Assembly (NCBI GenBank): GCA_963746825.1
Contig: CAVVCU010000013.1
Coordinates: 29,852 to 93,851 of the forward strand
Source of the DNA: JACVRW01 sp963746825
GTDB taxonomy: Bacteria; Actinomycetota; Thermoleophilia; Solirubrobacterales; Thermoleophilaceae
Length of the DNA: 64,000 bases
Reading direction: 5' to 3'
The notes beneath the pieces were generated by a model. That model searched no databases. It saw only the letters and a program-made list of their open reading frames with translations, and was not told where the DNA came from. A program made the translations under genes and the position numbers. Positions 40,447-50,007 of the stretch are shown one piece after another (positions within the stretch are counted from its first letter, which is position 1; every line of letters begins with the position of its first letter).

Positions 40447-43215
40447 ATGGAGACCAGTCGGCCCGGTCAAGCAGCGGGCGCCTCTTTTGTGCTCGTCGGC
40501 CGCGACCGCGAGTGCGCCAGGATCGACGAGCTGCTCGCCGGAGCGCTGGCGGGGGAGAGTGGCTCGCTGGTCGTCCGGGGCGAGCCTGGGATCGGCAAGA
40601 CGGCGTTGCTCGACTACGCCGCCGCGCGCGCCGTCGGGATGGAGCTGCTGACCACTGCGGGCGTCGAGGCGGAGGCCGATCTCGCCTTCGCGGGCCTTTA
40701 CGGGTTGCTTCGGCCGATCTTGGGCCGCCTGAGCGAGCTGCCCGAGATACAGGCGGAGGCGCTCGCGGGTGCGCTCGGGCTCGCGCGGTCGAGTGGCTCC
40801 GACCGCTTCCTCGCCTCGGCGGCGGTGCTCGGCCTGCTCGCCGAGGCGGCCGAGGAGCGTCCGCTGCTGTGCCTGGTGGAGGACGCACACTGGCTCGACA
40901 CGCCTTCGGCCGAGGCGCTCGTCTTCGCCGCCCGGCGGCTCCGGGCTGAGCGGGTGGCGATCGTCTTCGCTGTCAGGGAGGGCGAAGGGCGCACATTCGA
41001 AGGACGGAGCCTTCCCGAGGTCCTCTTGACGGGGCTCGACGACGAGGACGCACGTGCGTTGCTCTCGGGCTCTTCGGACGAGATCGCGTCGTCAGTCCGC
41101 GAGCGAGTCCTCCACGAAGCGGCCGGAAACCCCCTTGCCCTGCTCGAGCTTCCGGCGGGCCTGTCTGAGGAGCAGCGTGCCGAACTCGAGGCTTTGCCCG
41201 ATTCGATCCCACTCACGGCGAGAGTGCAGGCCGCGTTCGCGGCGAGGGTCGAGGGACTTCCCGCCGCCACGCAGACGATGCTCCTGATCGCCGCGGCCGA
41301 CGGTACGGGCGACGTGGCGACGGCTGTGAGCGCGGGGGCTGAGCTCGGGGTGACGGCGGAAGCTCTCGAGCCCGCGGAGACATCCGGGGTTGTGCGCACC
41401 GACGGCGGCAGGATCGCGTTCCGACACCCGCTGGTTCGCGCCGCGGTGCTCGAAGCGGCGACGCTCGCGCAGCGGCAGCGAACCCACGCTGCGCTCGCCT
41501 CGGTCCTTCACGGCGAGGAGCATGCAGACCGGCGCGTCTGGCATCACGCGCTGGCGACGCTGACCGCCGACGAGAACGTGGCGGCGGCGCTCGAGGCGGC
41601 CGCGCGACGCTCACAGCTTCGCGGAGGACATGCGTCGGCCGCGACTGCGTTCGAGCGCGCAGCAGAGCTCAGCGATGCCGAGCCGTCGCGCAGCCGGCGC
41701 CGCGGCGAGGCGGCCGAGGCTGCCTGGGCGGCCGGCCAACCGGAGCGCGCCCGCGGCCTGGTCACGCGGTCGTTGCCGCACGCGGACGGCTCTCAACGGG
41801 TGCGGCTGCTCTACCTGAGCGGCCTCATCGAGGCCCGAAGCGGCTGGCTCCCGGACGCGCTCGCGCCGCTGATGGAGGCGATCGACGCCAGCGAGGACGC
41901 GTCGCTGTTGCTGGAGATGCTGCGCGACGCCTACGAGTTCGCGGGCTACGCCGAGGCCCACGACCAGCTGGCTGAGCTGACGCGACGCGCCGCTGAGGTT
42001 GAGCCCGTCACCGAGACCGACCGGTTCATCGCGGCCGCACTGATGGCCTGGGGCTCCGAGCTCTCGGGCGACTATGCGCGCGGCGCACTGCTTGCCGCCG
42101 AGGCGATCGAGCGCGCGGAGCGCCTCGACGACCCGCATTGCCTGATCTGGGCGGCCATCACTGCCGACCGCGAGGGCAGCTGGGGCGACGGCCTACAGCA
42201 CGCCAATCGCGCGGTCGCTTTGGCCCGCGAACGGGGGCTCGTGAGCGTGCTGCCGTACTCCCTTGCCTCGCAATCCACAGAGCTGATCGGCCGCGGCCGC
42301 TTCGACCTCGCCTGCTCGGCTGCCGAGGAGGGCCGCCGGCTCGCGCTCGACATCGAACAACAGTGGACTGCGAGCTGGAACCTGGCGGAACTCGCCGAGG
42401 TCGAGGCCCTGCGCGGACAGGAAGACAAGGCGCGAGCACACGCCGAAGTGCTCCAGCAACTAGTGACCGCAAGCGGCGCGAGCTTGAACAGCATCCTCGG
42501 CGAGCGCGTCCTCGGCCTGCTCGAGCTCACCCTCGGAAGACCGGCCGAGGCGCTCGAACACCTGCGTCGCTCCGCCGCCGCCCCAGCCGGAGTCTTCATG
42601 ACCCCGTACCGCGTTCTCCAGCTCCCGGATATGGTCGAGGCCGCGGTCCGCGCGCACAAGCTCGACGAGGCTGCCGACCTCCTCGCACGCTTGCGGGAGT
42701 GGGTCGAGAAGGGTCCCACCCCGGCTCGCCTATCACTGCTCGCCCGCTGCGAAGGGCTCGTGGCGCAGTCCGATGCCGAGCCGCACTTCGTGCGCTCGAT
42801 CGAGCTCGCCGAGGCCCTATCGCCATTCGAGCAGGCGCGTAACGAGCTGCTGTACGGGGAATGGCTGCGGCGCGAGCGGCGCCGTGTAGACGCTCGTCCG
42901 CACCTGCGAACCGCGCTCGAGCTGTTTCAGCGGCTCGCGCTTCCGCCTTGGGAAGAGCGGGCGCGCGCCGAGCTGCGGGCGAGCGGAGAGACGGCGCGCC
43001 GCCGCGATCCCTCCGCCCGCGATCAGCTCACCCCGCAAGAGCTGCAGATCGCTCACCTCGTGAGCGAAGGAATGACCAACCGCGAAATCGGCGCGCAGCT
43101 CTACCTGAGCCCACGCACGATCGACTACCACCTGCGCAAGGTGTTCGCCAAGCTGCAGATCGCCTCCCGAGCCGACCTCGTGCGGATCGACCTCGGCGAG
43201 CGCGTGTCTGCCTAA
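40447..43215 (+). CDS. LuxR-family transcriptional regulator with AAA ATPase (LAL type)
   Basis: A 922-aa regulator. The N-terminal AAA_16 module has Walker A 'GEPGIGKTALLDYAAARA' and Walker B-like 'LLCLVEDAHWLD'. The centre is a long TPR-like helical array. The last 65 residues are a LuxR helix-turn-helix ('LTPQELQIAHLVSEGMTNRE', 'LYLSPRTIDYHLRKVFAKL'). LAL regulators bind ATP and a small inducer and activate catabolic or secondary-metabolite genes. Unlike the BTAD regulator at 29588-32915, the frame is intact. The following gene is a receiver-like protein. Confidence 0.92.
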   Translation: METSRPGQAAGASFVLVGRDRECARIDELLAGALAGESGSLVVRGEPGIGKTALLDYAAARAVGMELLTTAGVEAEADLAFAGLYGLLRPILGRLSELPEIQAEALAGALGLARSSGSDRFLASAAVLGLLAEAAEERPLLCLVEDAHWLDTPSAEALVFAARRLRAERVAIVFAVREGEGRTFEGRSLPEVLLTGLDDEDARALLSGSSDEIASSVRERVLHEAAGNPLALLELPAGLSEEQRAELEALPDSIPLTARVQAAFAARVEGLPAATQTMLLIAAADGTGDVATAVSAGAELGVTAEALEPAETSGVVRTDGGRIAFRHPLVRAAVLEAATLAQRQRTHAALASVLHGEEHADRRVWHHALATLTADENVAAALEAAARRSQLRGGHASAATAFERAAELSDAEPSRSRRRGEAAEAAWAAGQPERARGLVTRSLPHADGSQRVRLLYLSGLIEARSGWLPDALAPLMEAIDASEDASLLLEMLRDAYEFAGYAEAHDQLAELTRRAAEVEPVTETDRFIAAALMAWGSELSGDYARGALLAAEAIERAERLDDPHCLIWAAITADREGSWGDGLQHANRAVALARERGLVSVLPYSLASQSTELIGRGRFDLACSAAEEGRRLALDIEQQWTASWNLAELAEVEALRGQEDKARAHAEVLQQLVTASGASLNSILGERVLGLLELTLGRPAEALEHLRRSAAAPAGVFMTPYRVLQLPDMVEAAVRAHKLDEAADLLARLREWVEKGPTPARLSLLARCEGLVAQSDAEPHFVRSIELAEALSPFEQARNELLYGEWLRRERRRVDARPHLRTALELFQRLALPPWEERARAELRASGETARRRDPSARDQLTPQELQIAHLVSEGMTNREIGAQLYLSPRTIDYHLRKVFAKLQIASRADLVRIDLGERVSA

Positions 43216-43277
43216 CCGGCGATTCGACTGGTAACCCCGCCGATGCGACCGGCCCGCGAGACGGGCATGGTCGACGC

Positions 43278-43883
43278 ATGGATCGCCAGCAACATGCGAG
43301 GAGCCGAACGGACTGGCACGTCCGTGTGCTGATCGTCGACCCGCACCCTTCGTTCCGCTCAGCAATCAAGGCGCTCCTTGAGACCGAGGGGCTCGCGGTC
43401 GTCGCCGACCTCGAACGCGGCGAAGGCGCAGAGGCTGCGGTGGCCGCCCACTGTCCCGACGTCGTCCTTATCGACGTCTCTCTCGACCAGGCGGAAGGAC
43501 TGGACCTCGCTCGTGGCTTGTCTGCTCTTGCGGACCCACCCGCAATCGTGCTCATTTCCGCGAGCCCCTCGGACGCCATCCTGGCCAGCTCGGCCGGAGC
43601 TGACCTCTTCCTCGCTAAGGCCGCCATTAGCGCCGAGGCGGTAGCGCAGGTGGCAAGGAGGCCACGCCCATGCGCAGTCGAGAGGCATCGAGACAAGCCC
43701 ACACTGGTACTCAACGGCACCGGCAAGATCGGCCGCCGGGTGGTGAAGCGCCTCACTGACACGCGGCCTGCCCGTTCGCGTCGGCTCGCGCTCGGGCGAG
43801 CCCCGTTTCGACTGGGAGGACCGCTCGACCTGGGGCCCGGTCTTGGAAGGGGTCGGATCGGCGTACGTCTCTCATCATTTTGA
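43278..43883 (+). CDS. Single-domain receiver (response-regulator-like) reading into a broken NmrA gene
   Basis: From ATG 43278 the first 120 residues form a receiver fold: 'VLIVDPHPSFRSAIKALLE' (Asp21; the usual second acid is replaced by Pro), phosphoacceptor Asp66 in 'DVVLIDVSLD', Ser in 'IVLISAS', and Lys114 in 'FLAKAAI'. There is no output domain. Instead the frame runs without stop from about 43690 into the start of an NmrA protein ('TLVLNGTGKIGRRVV'), then fails at 43761 and ends at 43883. A stand-alone receiver whose stop has been lost is the simplest reading. Confidence 0.65.
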   Translation: MDRQQHARSRTDWHVRVLIVDPHPSFRSAIKALLETEGLAVVADLERGEGAEAAVAAHCPDVVLIDVSLDQAEGLDLARGLSALADPPAIVLISASPSDAILASSAGADLFLAKAAISAEAVAQVARRPRPCAVERHRDKPTLVLNGTGKIGRRVVKRLTDTRPARSRRLALGRAPFRLGGPLDLGPGLGRGRIGVRLSSF

Positions 43884-44541
43884 CGCGATTCCGGGCGCCG
43901 CCGAGACGCTGGGCTCGTTCGCTGACCTGGCCGTGGAGAGCGGCGTTTCGCGTCTCGTTCTGTCGTCCGGGCGCGGCGAGCAAGAGGTTGAGCGCGCGGA
44001 GCGGGCCGTGCGCGACTCCGGCGCCGAGCTGACGGTCTTGCACTCGACCTGGTTCGCCCAGAACTTCAGCGAGGACTACTGGCAGGAAATGGTCCAGGCA
44101 GGCGAGGTCGCGCTTCCGGCCGCGGACACGCCCGAGCCGTTCGTCGACGCCGACGACATCGCCGACGTGGCGGTGGCGGCGCTGACCGACGATCGGCACA
44201 TCGGCGAGGTCTACGAACTCACCGGGCCCCGGCTGCTCACGTTCGCGGAGGCGGTCGCCGAGATCTCCCGGGCGGTGGGCCGCGAGGTCCGCTACCTACC
44301 GATCTCGATCGAGGACTTCGCCGCCGCTGCTGCCGACCAGGGCGTTCCGAGCGAGGTCGTCGAGCTGCTGACCTACATCTTCGCTGAGGTCCTCGACGGC
44401 CGCAACGCCCACCTGGCCGACGGCGTGCAGCGCGCGCTCGGCCGCCAGCCGCGGGACTTCAGCGACTACGCACGCCACGCCGCCGCCACCGGCGTCTGGA
44501 ACCGAAGGGCCGCAAACCCACAAGCGCCCCACAGGGGCTGA
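43692..44541 (+). pseudogene. NmrA-family NAD(P)-binding protein, frameshifted at 43761
   Basis: The N-terminus 'TLVLNGTGKIGRRVVKRLTD' is in the frame of the upstream receiver. One extra base at 43761 ('gac a cgc ggc') breaks it. From 43762 the proper continuation reads 'GLPVRVGSRSGEPRFDWEDR', 'SAYVSHHFDAIPGAAETLG', 'LVLSSGRGEQEVERAERAV', 'DADDIADVAVAAL' and 'YELTGPRLLTFAEAVAEI' to a stop at 44541. The family binds NAD(P)H and acts as a reductase or redox sensor. There is no clear start codon, so it may once have been fused to, or lost its own start beside, the receiver gene. Confidence 0.78.
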
Positions 44542-44551
44542 AGGAGCCAAC

Positions 44552-45073
44552 ATGGCCAGGCCTACCACAACCCGCAAGCCCGCCAACGCGGGCATCGTGC
44601 TGGTCGCGGCCGTGATTGCGATGGGCTTGTTGGCGGGGCTCAACTACGACTGGGCGATCACCGTCATGCCGGCCCTGACCGCGGCCGACGACCGCACCCT
44701 CGTAGACGCGATGCAACAGTCGCTCGACAATCCTGCGTTCCCGCTGACCTTCCTCGCTCCCGGGGTGCTGGCCACGGTCGCGCTCGTTCAGGCGCGTCGC
44801 TCCGGCTCACCCAACGCCGCACGATGGATCGTCGTGGGCCTCGCCCTCTACGCGGTGGCGGTCGTCGTCACCGGCGCGATCCACATCCCGCTCAACGAAG
44901 ACCTCAAGAACGCCGGTGACCCCGCCCGGATCGAGAACCTCGCCGCCGTGCGCGACGACTTCGCGACCCCCTGGGTCGCCTGGAACGTCGTCCGCGCGCT
45001 GACGGCGACGGCGGCCTTCGCCGCGCTCGCCTGGGCGCTCGCCTTGCGCGGACGGATGGGGCGAGCGGCATGA
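44552..45073 (+). CDS. DUF1772 membrane protein (anthrone-oxygenase-like)
   Basis: A 173-aa protein with four hydrophobic helices. DUF1772 hallmarks are 'GLNYDWAITVMPAL' in helix 1 and 'VTGAIHIPLNEDL', with the conserved His-Pro-x-Asn, before the third pair. The family includes proteins annotated as anthrone oxygenases, but most have no known role. It begins 11 nt after the NmrA gene and overlaps the ABC ATPase by 4 nt (ATGA). Confidence 0.85.
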   Translation: MARPTTTRKPANAGIVLVAAVIAMGLLAGLNYDWAITVMPALTAADDRTLVDAMQQSLDNPAFPLTFLAPGVLATVALVQARRSGSPNAARWIVVGLALYAVAVVVTGAIHIPLNEDLKNAGDPARIENLAAVRDDFATPWVAWNVVRALTATAAFAALAWALALRGRMGRAA

Positions 45074-45987
45074 CAGGCGTCGGGGACCTCGTGATCGAGA
45101 CGCGGGCGCTCAGCAAGCGTTACGGCGACTCGATTGTGGCCGTGGACGACCTCGACCTCGGCGTGCGCCGCGGCGAGGTGTACGGGTTTCTCGGCCCCAA
45201 CGGCGCCGGCAAGACGACCACGCTGCGGATGCTGCTCGGGTTGGTGCGACCCACTTCGGGACAGGCGGCGGTGCTCGGGGCCCAACCCGGCGCCCCGCAG
45301 GGGCTGGCGCGCATCGGGGCGATGGTCGAGGCTCCCGGCTTCTACCCGTACCTGTCGGGGCGCGACAACCTGCTTGTGCTCGCTCGCTATGCCGGCGTGG
45401 GAGAGGATCGCGTCGAAGCGGTGCTCGACGAGGTCGGGTTGATTGATCGCGCGGCCGATCGTTCGGCGACCTACTCGCTGGGGATGAAGCAACGCCTCGG
45501 CGTCGCCGCCGCACTCTTGAAGGACCCCGAGCTGCTGATCCTCGACGAGCCGACCAACGGGCTCGATCCGGCCGGCATGGCCGACATGCGCGACCTCATC
45601 CGCTCGCTCGGCCAGGGGAGGCGTACGGTCATCCTGTCGAGCCACCTGATGGGGGAAGTCGAGCAGGTCAGCGACCGGGTCGGGGTGATCCGCGATGGCT
45701 CGCTCGTCGCCGAGGGAACCGTCGAGGAGCTGCGCGGCCGCGCCGGCCTGACGGTGCGTGCCGAGCCGCGAGCCGAGGCCGCGCGCTTGATCGGTGCGCT
45801 CCCGGATGTCGACGAAGTCACAAGCGTCGACGGCCGGCTCGACGTGACCGTCGACAGCTCGCGGGCAGCGGCCATCAACCGCCTGCTCGTGGAGGCCGGC
45901 ATCGCGGTCTCGGAGCTCTACGTCCAGAAGGCCTCGCTCGAGCACGTCTTCCTCGAGCTCACTACGAGTGAAGGGAAACCGTCATGA
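45070..45987 (+). CDS. ABC transporter ATP-binding protein
   Basis: A 305-aa ATPase of the DrrA/CcmA-like drug or lipid exporter type. Walker A 'GPNGAGKTT' (42-50), signature 'YSLGMKQRLGVAAALL', Walker B 'LLILDEPTNGLDPAGM', and the His switch in 'RTVILSSHLMGEVE'. A C-terminal domain of about 80 residues is typical of this subfamily. It starts inside the DUF1772 stop (4-nt overlap) and its own stop overlaps the permease start by 4 nt, so the transporter is made as a unit. Confidence 0.95.
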   Translation: MTGVGDLVIETRALSKRYGDSIVAVDDLDLGVRRGEVYGFLGPNGAGKTTTLRMLLGLVRPTSGQAAVLGAQPGAPQGLARIGAMVEAPGFYPYLSGRDNLLVLARYAGVGEDRVEAVLDEVGLIDRAADRSATYSLGMKQRLGVAAALLKDPELLILDEPTNGLDPAGMADMRDLIRSLGQGRRTVILSSHLMGEVEQVSDRVGVIRDGSLVAEGTVEELRGRAGLTVRAEPRAEAARLIGALPDVDEVTSVDGRLDVTVDSSRAAAINRLLVEAGIAVSELYVQKASLEHVFLELTTSEGKPS

Positions 45988-46808
45988 CCCGCGCCGTAAG
46001 CGCCGAGCTGCTGGTGCTGCGCAAGCGCGCCGCGACCTGGATCCTGCTTGGCATCTGGACATTGCTCGGAACCTTCTTCGCGTATGTCGTGCCATACGCG
46101 CTCGACCCCGAGGACGCGACGGGCGGAGTCGAGCAGTTTCTTCCCGAATCCCTCGCCGGGACGCTGCTCGCCGGCTTTCCTTTCTTCGGCGGTGTCTTCG
46201 CACTGATGCTCGGGGTCTTTGCGCTCGGCAGCGAGTACGCCTGGGGCACGCTCAAGGCGCTCTTCACACAACGCCCCGGCAGGATCAGTGTGCTGGCCGC
46301 CAAGCTGGCGGCGCTCGCCATCGTGCTCGTCCCCTTCGTGCTGGCGCTGTTCGCGGCCGGCGCGGTGGCCAGCTACGTCATCGCGCAGATCGAGGACGCG
46401 CCCATCAGCTGGCCGTCCGCCTGGCTGCTGGTGCGCGCGATCGCAGCGGGCTGGCTGATCCTGGCGGTGTGGGCGGCGCTCGGCGTCCTGCTCGGCGTGC
46501 TCACGCGCGGGACCTCACTCGCGATCGGCGTCGGCATCCTCTACGCGCTCGTGATCGAAGGCCTCCTGAGCGCCTTGGCCGACGGCGTGACCGTCCTCGA
46601 GCCGCTCACCAACGTCTTCCTGCGCGCAAACGGCTACTCGCTCGCGACCGCACTCGGAGCCTCGTCGCAGAACATCGAAGAAAGCGGGCCGGGCTCCTTC
46701 AGCGGGCCATTCGTGGACAGCCCCCAGGCTCTCGTTGTGCTCGTCGCCTTCATCGCCGTCTTCGCCGCCCTCTCCGCGCTCCTGCTGCGAGGCCGCGACA
46801 TCGCATGA
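45984..46808 (+). CDS. ABC transporter permease (ABC-2 type)
   Basis: A 274-aa membrane partner of the preceding ATPase with six hydrophobic helices. Examples are 'WILLGIWTLLGTFFAYVV' first and 'LVVLVAFIAVFAALSALLL' last. A large external loop between helices 1 and 2 ends in 'FGGVFALMLGVFALGSEY', with the 'GSEYAWGTLK' element common to ABC-2 permeases. Substrate unknown. One membrane protein and an NmrA protein follow on the same strand. Confidence 0.92.
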   Translation: MTRAVSAELLVLRKRAATWILLGIWTLLGTFFAYVVPYALDPEDATGGVEQFLPESLAGTLLAGFPFFGGVFALMLGVFALGSEYAWGTLKALFTQRPGRISVLAAKLAALAIVLVPFVLALFAAGAVASYVIAQIEDAPISWPSAWLLVRAIAAGWLILAVWAALGVLLGVLTRGTSLAIGVGILYALVIEGLLSALADGVTVLEPLTNVFLRANGYSLATALGASSQNIEESGPGSFSGPFVDSPQALVVLVAFIAVFAALSALLLRGRDIA

Positions 46809-46854
46809 CGAAGCCCGCCACACCTGCCCGTCTCACCGAACCAGGAGAAGCATC

Positions 46855-47241
46855 ATGAGCAAGCTGTCCCCAGCACGGCGCATCAACGTCGGCGCGCTGC
46901 TCGTCGCAGCCGCTGCGGTCTTCATCGTCTTCGTATCGGCGCCTGACCTGTTTCCCGGAGTCCCGCCTGGACTTCTCATCCTCGCGGCGGCCGCTGCAAT
47001 CGTCGCGTTCGTCCCAGGTCGCTGGACGCCGATCGTGGGAGTTCTCATCCCCCTGGCGATCGCGATCGGCGGCATCGCGAGCCGCACTTCGATCGACATC
47101 CTTCAAGGCGAGGAGAACGCCGGGGCAATCCTCGGCACCCTGATCCAGTACCCGGCCCTCATCACCGCGATTGCCGCCGGCACCCTGGCCATGGTCAGCG
47201 ATCGCGGCTCACTCCGCTCGGCCGCTCAAGGCGCCCGGTGA
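46855..47241 (+). CDS. Small integral membrane protein of unknown function
   Basis: A 128-aa protein from ATG 46855, preceded by AGGAGAAG. It has four hydrophobic helices (from 'VGALLVAAAAVFIVFVS' to 'LITAIAAGTLAMV') and short polar loops. No family recognised. Placed 46 nt after the permease gene, it could be an accessory subunit of that transporter. Confidence 0.75.
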   Translation: MSKLSPARRINVGALLVAAAAVFIVFVSAPDLFPGVPPGLLILAAAAAIVAFVPGRWTPIVGVLIPLAIAIGGIASRTSIDILQGEENAGAILGTLIQYPALITAIAAGTLAMVSDRGSLRSAAQGAR

Positions 47242-47330
47242 GTCGGTCACATCTTCGCGCCGTCAGGTGTCAAACGAGTTACAGACCAATTCGCCGGCGC
47301 TGAGCCGCCGGCGGCGACAAAGGAGCAACA

Positions 47331-48116
47331 ATGGAGACCGCCAGCACGAGCCAGAAGATTGCCGTCACGGGAGCCACCGGCCGGGTCGGATCGCCCCTCG
47401 TCGAGATCCTTGAGCAGCGGGGACACGATGTGGTCCCGATCGCGCGCTCGGTGGGTGTCGACGTGGTCAGCGGCGAGGGCCTCGACGAGGCGCTCGCTGG
47501 GGCCGAGACCATCATCGACACGGCCACCGGGCCCTCGCCCGACCAAGAGGAGGCGACGGCGTTCTTCACCGCTTCGGCGCGAAACCTGCAGCGAGCCGGC
47601 GCCGCGGCCGGGGCGAAGCGGATCGTCGTCGTCTCGATCATCGGCATCGACAAGTTCCAGAGCGGCTACAACGCCTCGAAGATGGCGCAAGAGCAGACGC
47701 TGCTCGAAGGCCCGCTCCCGGTGCGGATCGTTCGCGCTGCCCAGTTCCACGAGTTCGTCGATCCGCTGGTCGGGTGGACGATCCAGGATGGCGTGGCCCA
47801 CGTTCCCGAGATGCGAACGCAGCTAGTGGCCGCGCGAGTCGTCGCCGATACGCTCGCCGACGCGGCCGAGGAGCCGGAGATCGAGAACGGCAGGATCACC
47901 GAAGTCGCCGGCCCGCGGGAGGAGCGTCTCGCCGATGCAGCCGCCGCGCTCCTCGCGAGCCGAGGTGACTCGATCGAGATCCGCGAGAACCGTGGGGGTC
48001 CGCTGGCGCAGCCCGGCGACCCGGACGCCGCGGCCTATGCGGAGGGCGCCGCGCTCCCCAACCCGGGCGCGAAGCTCGCCGGCCCCAGCTTTGAAGATTG
48101 GCTCGCCGCGGTCTAG
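47331..48116 (+). CDS. NmrA/SDR-family NAD(P)-binding oxidoreductase
   Basis: A 261-aa protein. The Rossmann motif 'IAVTGATGRVGSPLVEIL' is near the N-terminus, with 'IIDTATGPSPDQEEATAFF', 'RIVVVSIIGIDKFQSGYNAS' and 'YNASKMAQEQ' (Y..xK) following. This is the atypical-SDR group often annotated as NAD(P)H-binding or SDR. ATG 47331 has AAAGGAG just ahead; a GCCGGCG/CGCCGGC hairpin (47293-47312) lies in the leader. It is intact, unlike the two NmrA genes at 34.4 and 43.7 kb. Confidence 0.9.
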   Translation: METASTSQKIAVTGATGRVGSPLVEILEQRGHDVVPIARSVGVDVVSGEGLDEALAGAETIIDTATGPSPDQEEATAFFTASARNLQRAGAAAGAKRIVVVSIIGIDKFQSGYNASKMAQEQTLLEGPLPVRIVRAAQFHEFVDPLVGWTIQDGVAHVPEMRTQLVAARVVADTLADAAEEPEIENGRITEVAGPREERLADAAAALLASRGDSIEIRENRGGPLAQPGDPDAAAYAEGAALPNPGAKLAGPSFEDWLAAV

Positions 48117-48356
48117 TCCCTCCCTGCAATGGACGAGCCGGCTTGGGCGGGCAAGGACCATGTAGTCGTCAACGGGCTCGACACCCTTCCCGGGCGGTCT
48201 CAGCGCTTGGAGGCCTCTCCGCGAGCGACGGGCACCACGGGTGGACTCGGCCCAGCGCCGGAAAGGCCAGCGTAGGCAACACCCCCGGGAGCGGTTGGAG
48301 CCGGTCCCTGCGGCCGGGGCCGTGGAATGACACAAACAACAAGGAGGAAGACAGCA

Positions 48357-49070
48357 ATGACTGACCAGCTCCATATGAACACACCCCCGATCGTGTCACC
48401 GCAGGAATGGGAGGCCGCGCGCCTGCAGCTCCTCGTGAAGGAGAAGGAGTCGACCCGCGCCCGTGACGCGCTGGCCGCGGAGCGCCGCCGGATGCCATGG
48501 ATGGCGGTGGAAAAGGAGTACCGCTTCGACGGCCCGAACGGCCCGGCGAGCCTGCTCGACCTGTTCGACGGCCGTCGGCAGCTGATCGTCTACCGCTTCT
48601 TCTACGCACCGGATGTCACCACGTTGGCGAGTGGCGCGTACCCGGAGCGGGCCTGCGAGGGCTGCTCGATGATGGCCGACCAGATCGCGCACCTCGCCCA
48701 CCTGAACGCGCGCGACACGACGCTCGTCCACGCCTCGCGCGCCCCTCAGGGGGATATCCGCGGCCTGAAGGAGCGCATGGGATGGGAGCACATCCCCTGG
48801 TACACGATCACTGACGACTTCGACAAGGACCTTGGCGTCGACGAATGGCACGGACACAACGCGTTCATCCGGGATGGCGACCGGATCTTCCGCACCTACT
48901 TCGTCGACGGCCGCGGCGCCGAGCACCTGGGCAGCACGTGGAGCTTCCTCGACATCACCGCGCTTGGCCGCCAAGAGGATTGGGAGGACTCGCCGGAGGG
49001 CTACCCGCAGACTTCTCCGGCGGGCCAGTGGTGGAACTACCACGACGCCTACGACAAGGACGCGGCGTGA
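48357..49070 (+). CDS. DUF899 thioredoxin-like protein
   Basis: A 237-aa protein with the DUF899 (CalU12-like) fold: 'EWEAARLQLLVKEKE', 'RRRMPWMAVEKEYRF', 'GRRQLIVYRFFYAPD' and a CxxC-like 'ERACEGCSMMADQ'. Later 'DWEDSPEGYPQ' and 'WWNYHDAYD' are the usual C-terminal motif. The start ATG 48357 lies 9 nt after AAGGAGG; an ATG at 48327 would lie before the ribosome site. Biochemical role unsettled. The 240-nt gap upstream holds no gene I can support. Confidence 0.88.
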   Translation: MTDQLHMNTPPIVSPQEWEAARLQLLVKEKESTRARDALAAERRRMPWMAVEKEYRFDGPNGPASLLDLFDGRRQLIVYRFFYAPDVTTLASGAYPERACEGCSMMADQIAHLAHLNARDTTLVHASRAPQGDIRGLKERMGWEHIPWYTITDDFDKDLGVDEWHGHNAFIRDGDRIFRTYFVDGRGAEHLGSTWSFLDITALGRQEDWEDSPEGYPQTSPAGQWWNYHDAYDKDAA

Positions 49071-49150
49071 TCGGGCATGTGGCGGGCGACCTCCCGGGCT
49101 GGCTCACGTGTTCCGGCCGGCGAGGCGGATGCCTGATGCCCTCGCGCCGC

Positions 49151-49849
49151 CTAGATCCTGCCCCAGACCACGGCGCCTCGCTTGGTGACGGTGAGCGGGA
49201 CCTTGACCTCGGTCGCGGCGTTGGCGGCGATGGTGGCGTCGGTCCCTTTACCGATCAGGTAGTCGCGCACCGCGTCCCGGTCGGGAAGCGTGAGTAGCGG
49301 CAGGTCCCAGCCGTCGATCTCCACCGCGCCGAACTGCTGGGCCATGAGCTGCGGAGCGCTCTCGGCGTCAAATGGAAGCGAGCGGCGCGGGAGGGCGAAG
49401 GCGAGCTCGGGCGAGTCATGGCGGCTGGGCGCCGCCGCCGCGACCAAGCCGCTTCGGCGCCCGACGCGGCGCGCTTCCTTCAGCACGATTGCCGGGTCCT
49501 CGACGTGGTAGAGGACGTAGAGGAGCGCCACACCCCTAAACGACGCGTCGGCGAAGGGCAGCGAGTCGGCTCGTCCCAGCCGTGCACCTGCGGGAGCGCT
49601 GGCCACCATGGCCGGCGAGGAGTCGATGCCAGTCCACGCGCCCGGGGGAAGGTGACGTGCCAGCTCGCCCTCCCCGCAGCCAACGTCGAGCACGGGCAAC
49701 ATTCCTTCGGTCACGAAGCGCGCGGCTACGGCGGCATGCACGTCGGCGACGGCGCCGTGGCGCCTGAGCAGATCGCGGGCCAGCTGGAAGCGGCCCGGCT
49801 GTGTGTCGTAGTCGACGGGGACGGGTTGGGTGCGCCGGCGTTCGCTCAT
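49151..49849 (-). CDS. SAM-dependent methyltransferase (rRNA-methyltransferase-like class I)
   Basis: A 232-aa Rossmann-fold methyltransferase. Motif I is 'VLDVGCGEGELARHL', and post-I is 'GIDSSPAMV'. Motif II is in 'RADSLPFADASF', followed by 'LLYVLYHVEDP'. The substrate cannot be read from sequence. It is a single gene, convergent with DUF899 (80 nt), and follows the LysR gene on the same strand after 158 nt. Confidence 0.88.
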   Translation of the reverse strand: MSERRRTQPVPVDYDTQPGRFQLARDLLRRHGAVADVHAAVAARFVTEGMLPVLDVGCGEGELARHLPPGAWTGIDSSPAMVASAPAGARLGRADSLPFADASFRGVALLYVLYHVEDPAIVLKEARRVGRRSGLVAAAAPSRHDSPELAFALPRRSLPFDAESAPQLMAQQFGAVEIDGWDLPLLTLPDRDAVRDYLIGKGTDATIAANAATEVKVPLTVTKRGAVVWGRI

Positions 49850-50007
49850 ACAGACCGGGTTTACCCGCGGCGGTCATGACCGTCGCAGGCCGCCGGGTCG
49901 GGTTTGTTCTCGGACAGCGCCCTTCGCACGACCACCATCGCGATCGCGAGCAGCTCGCGCGCACCGAGGTTCTGGTCGAGCACCACCAAGCCGCCTTGGG
50001 CTCCCCC

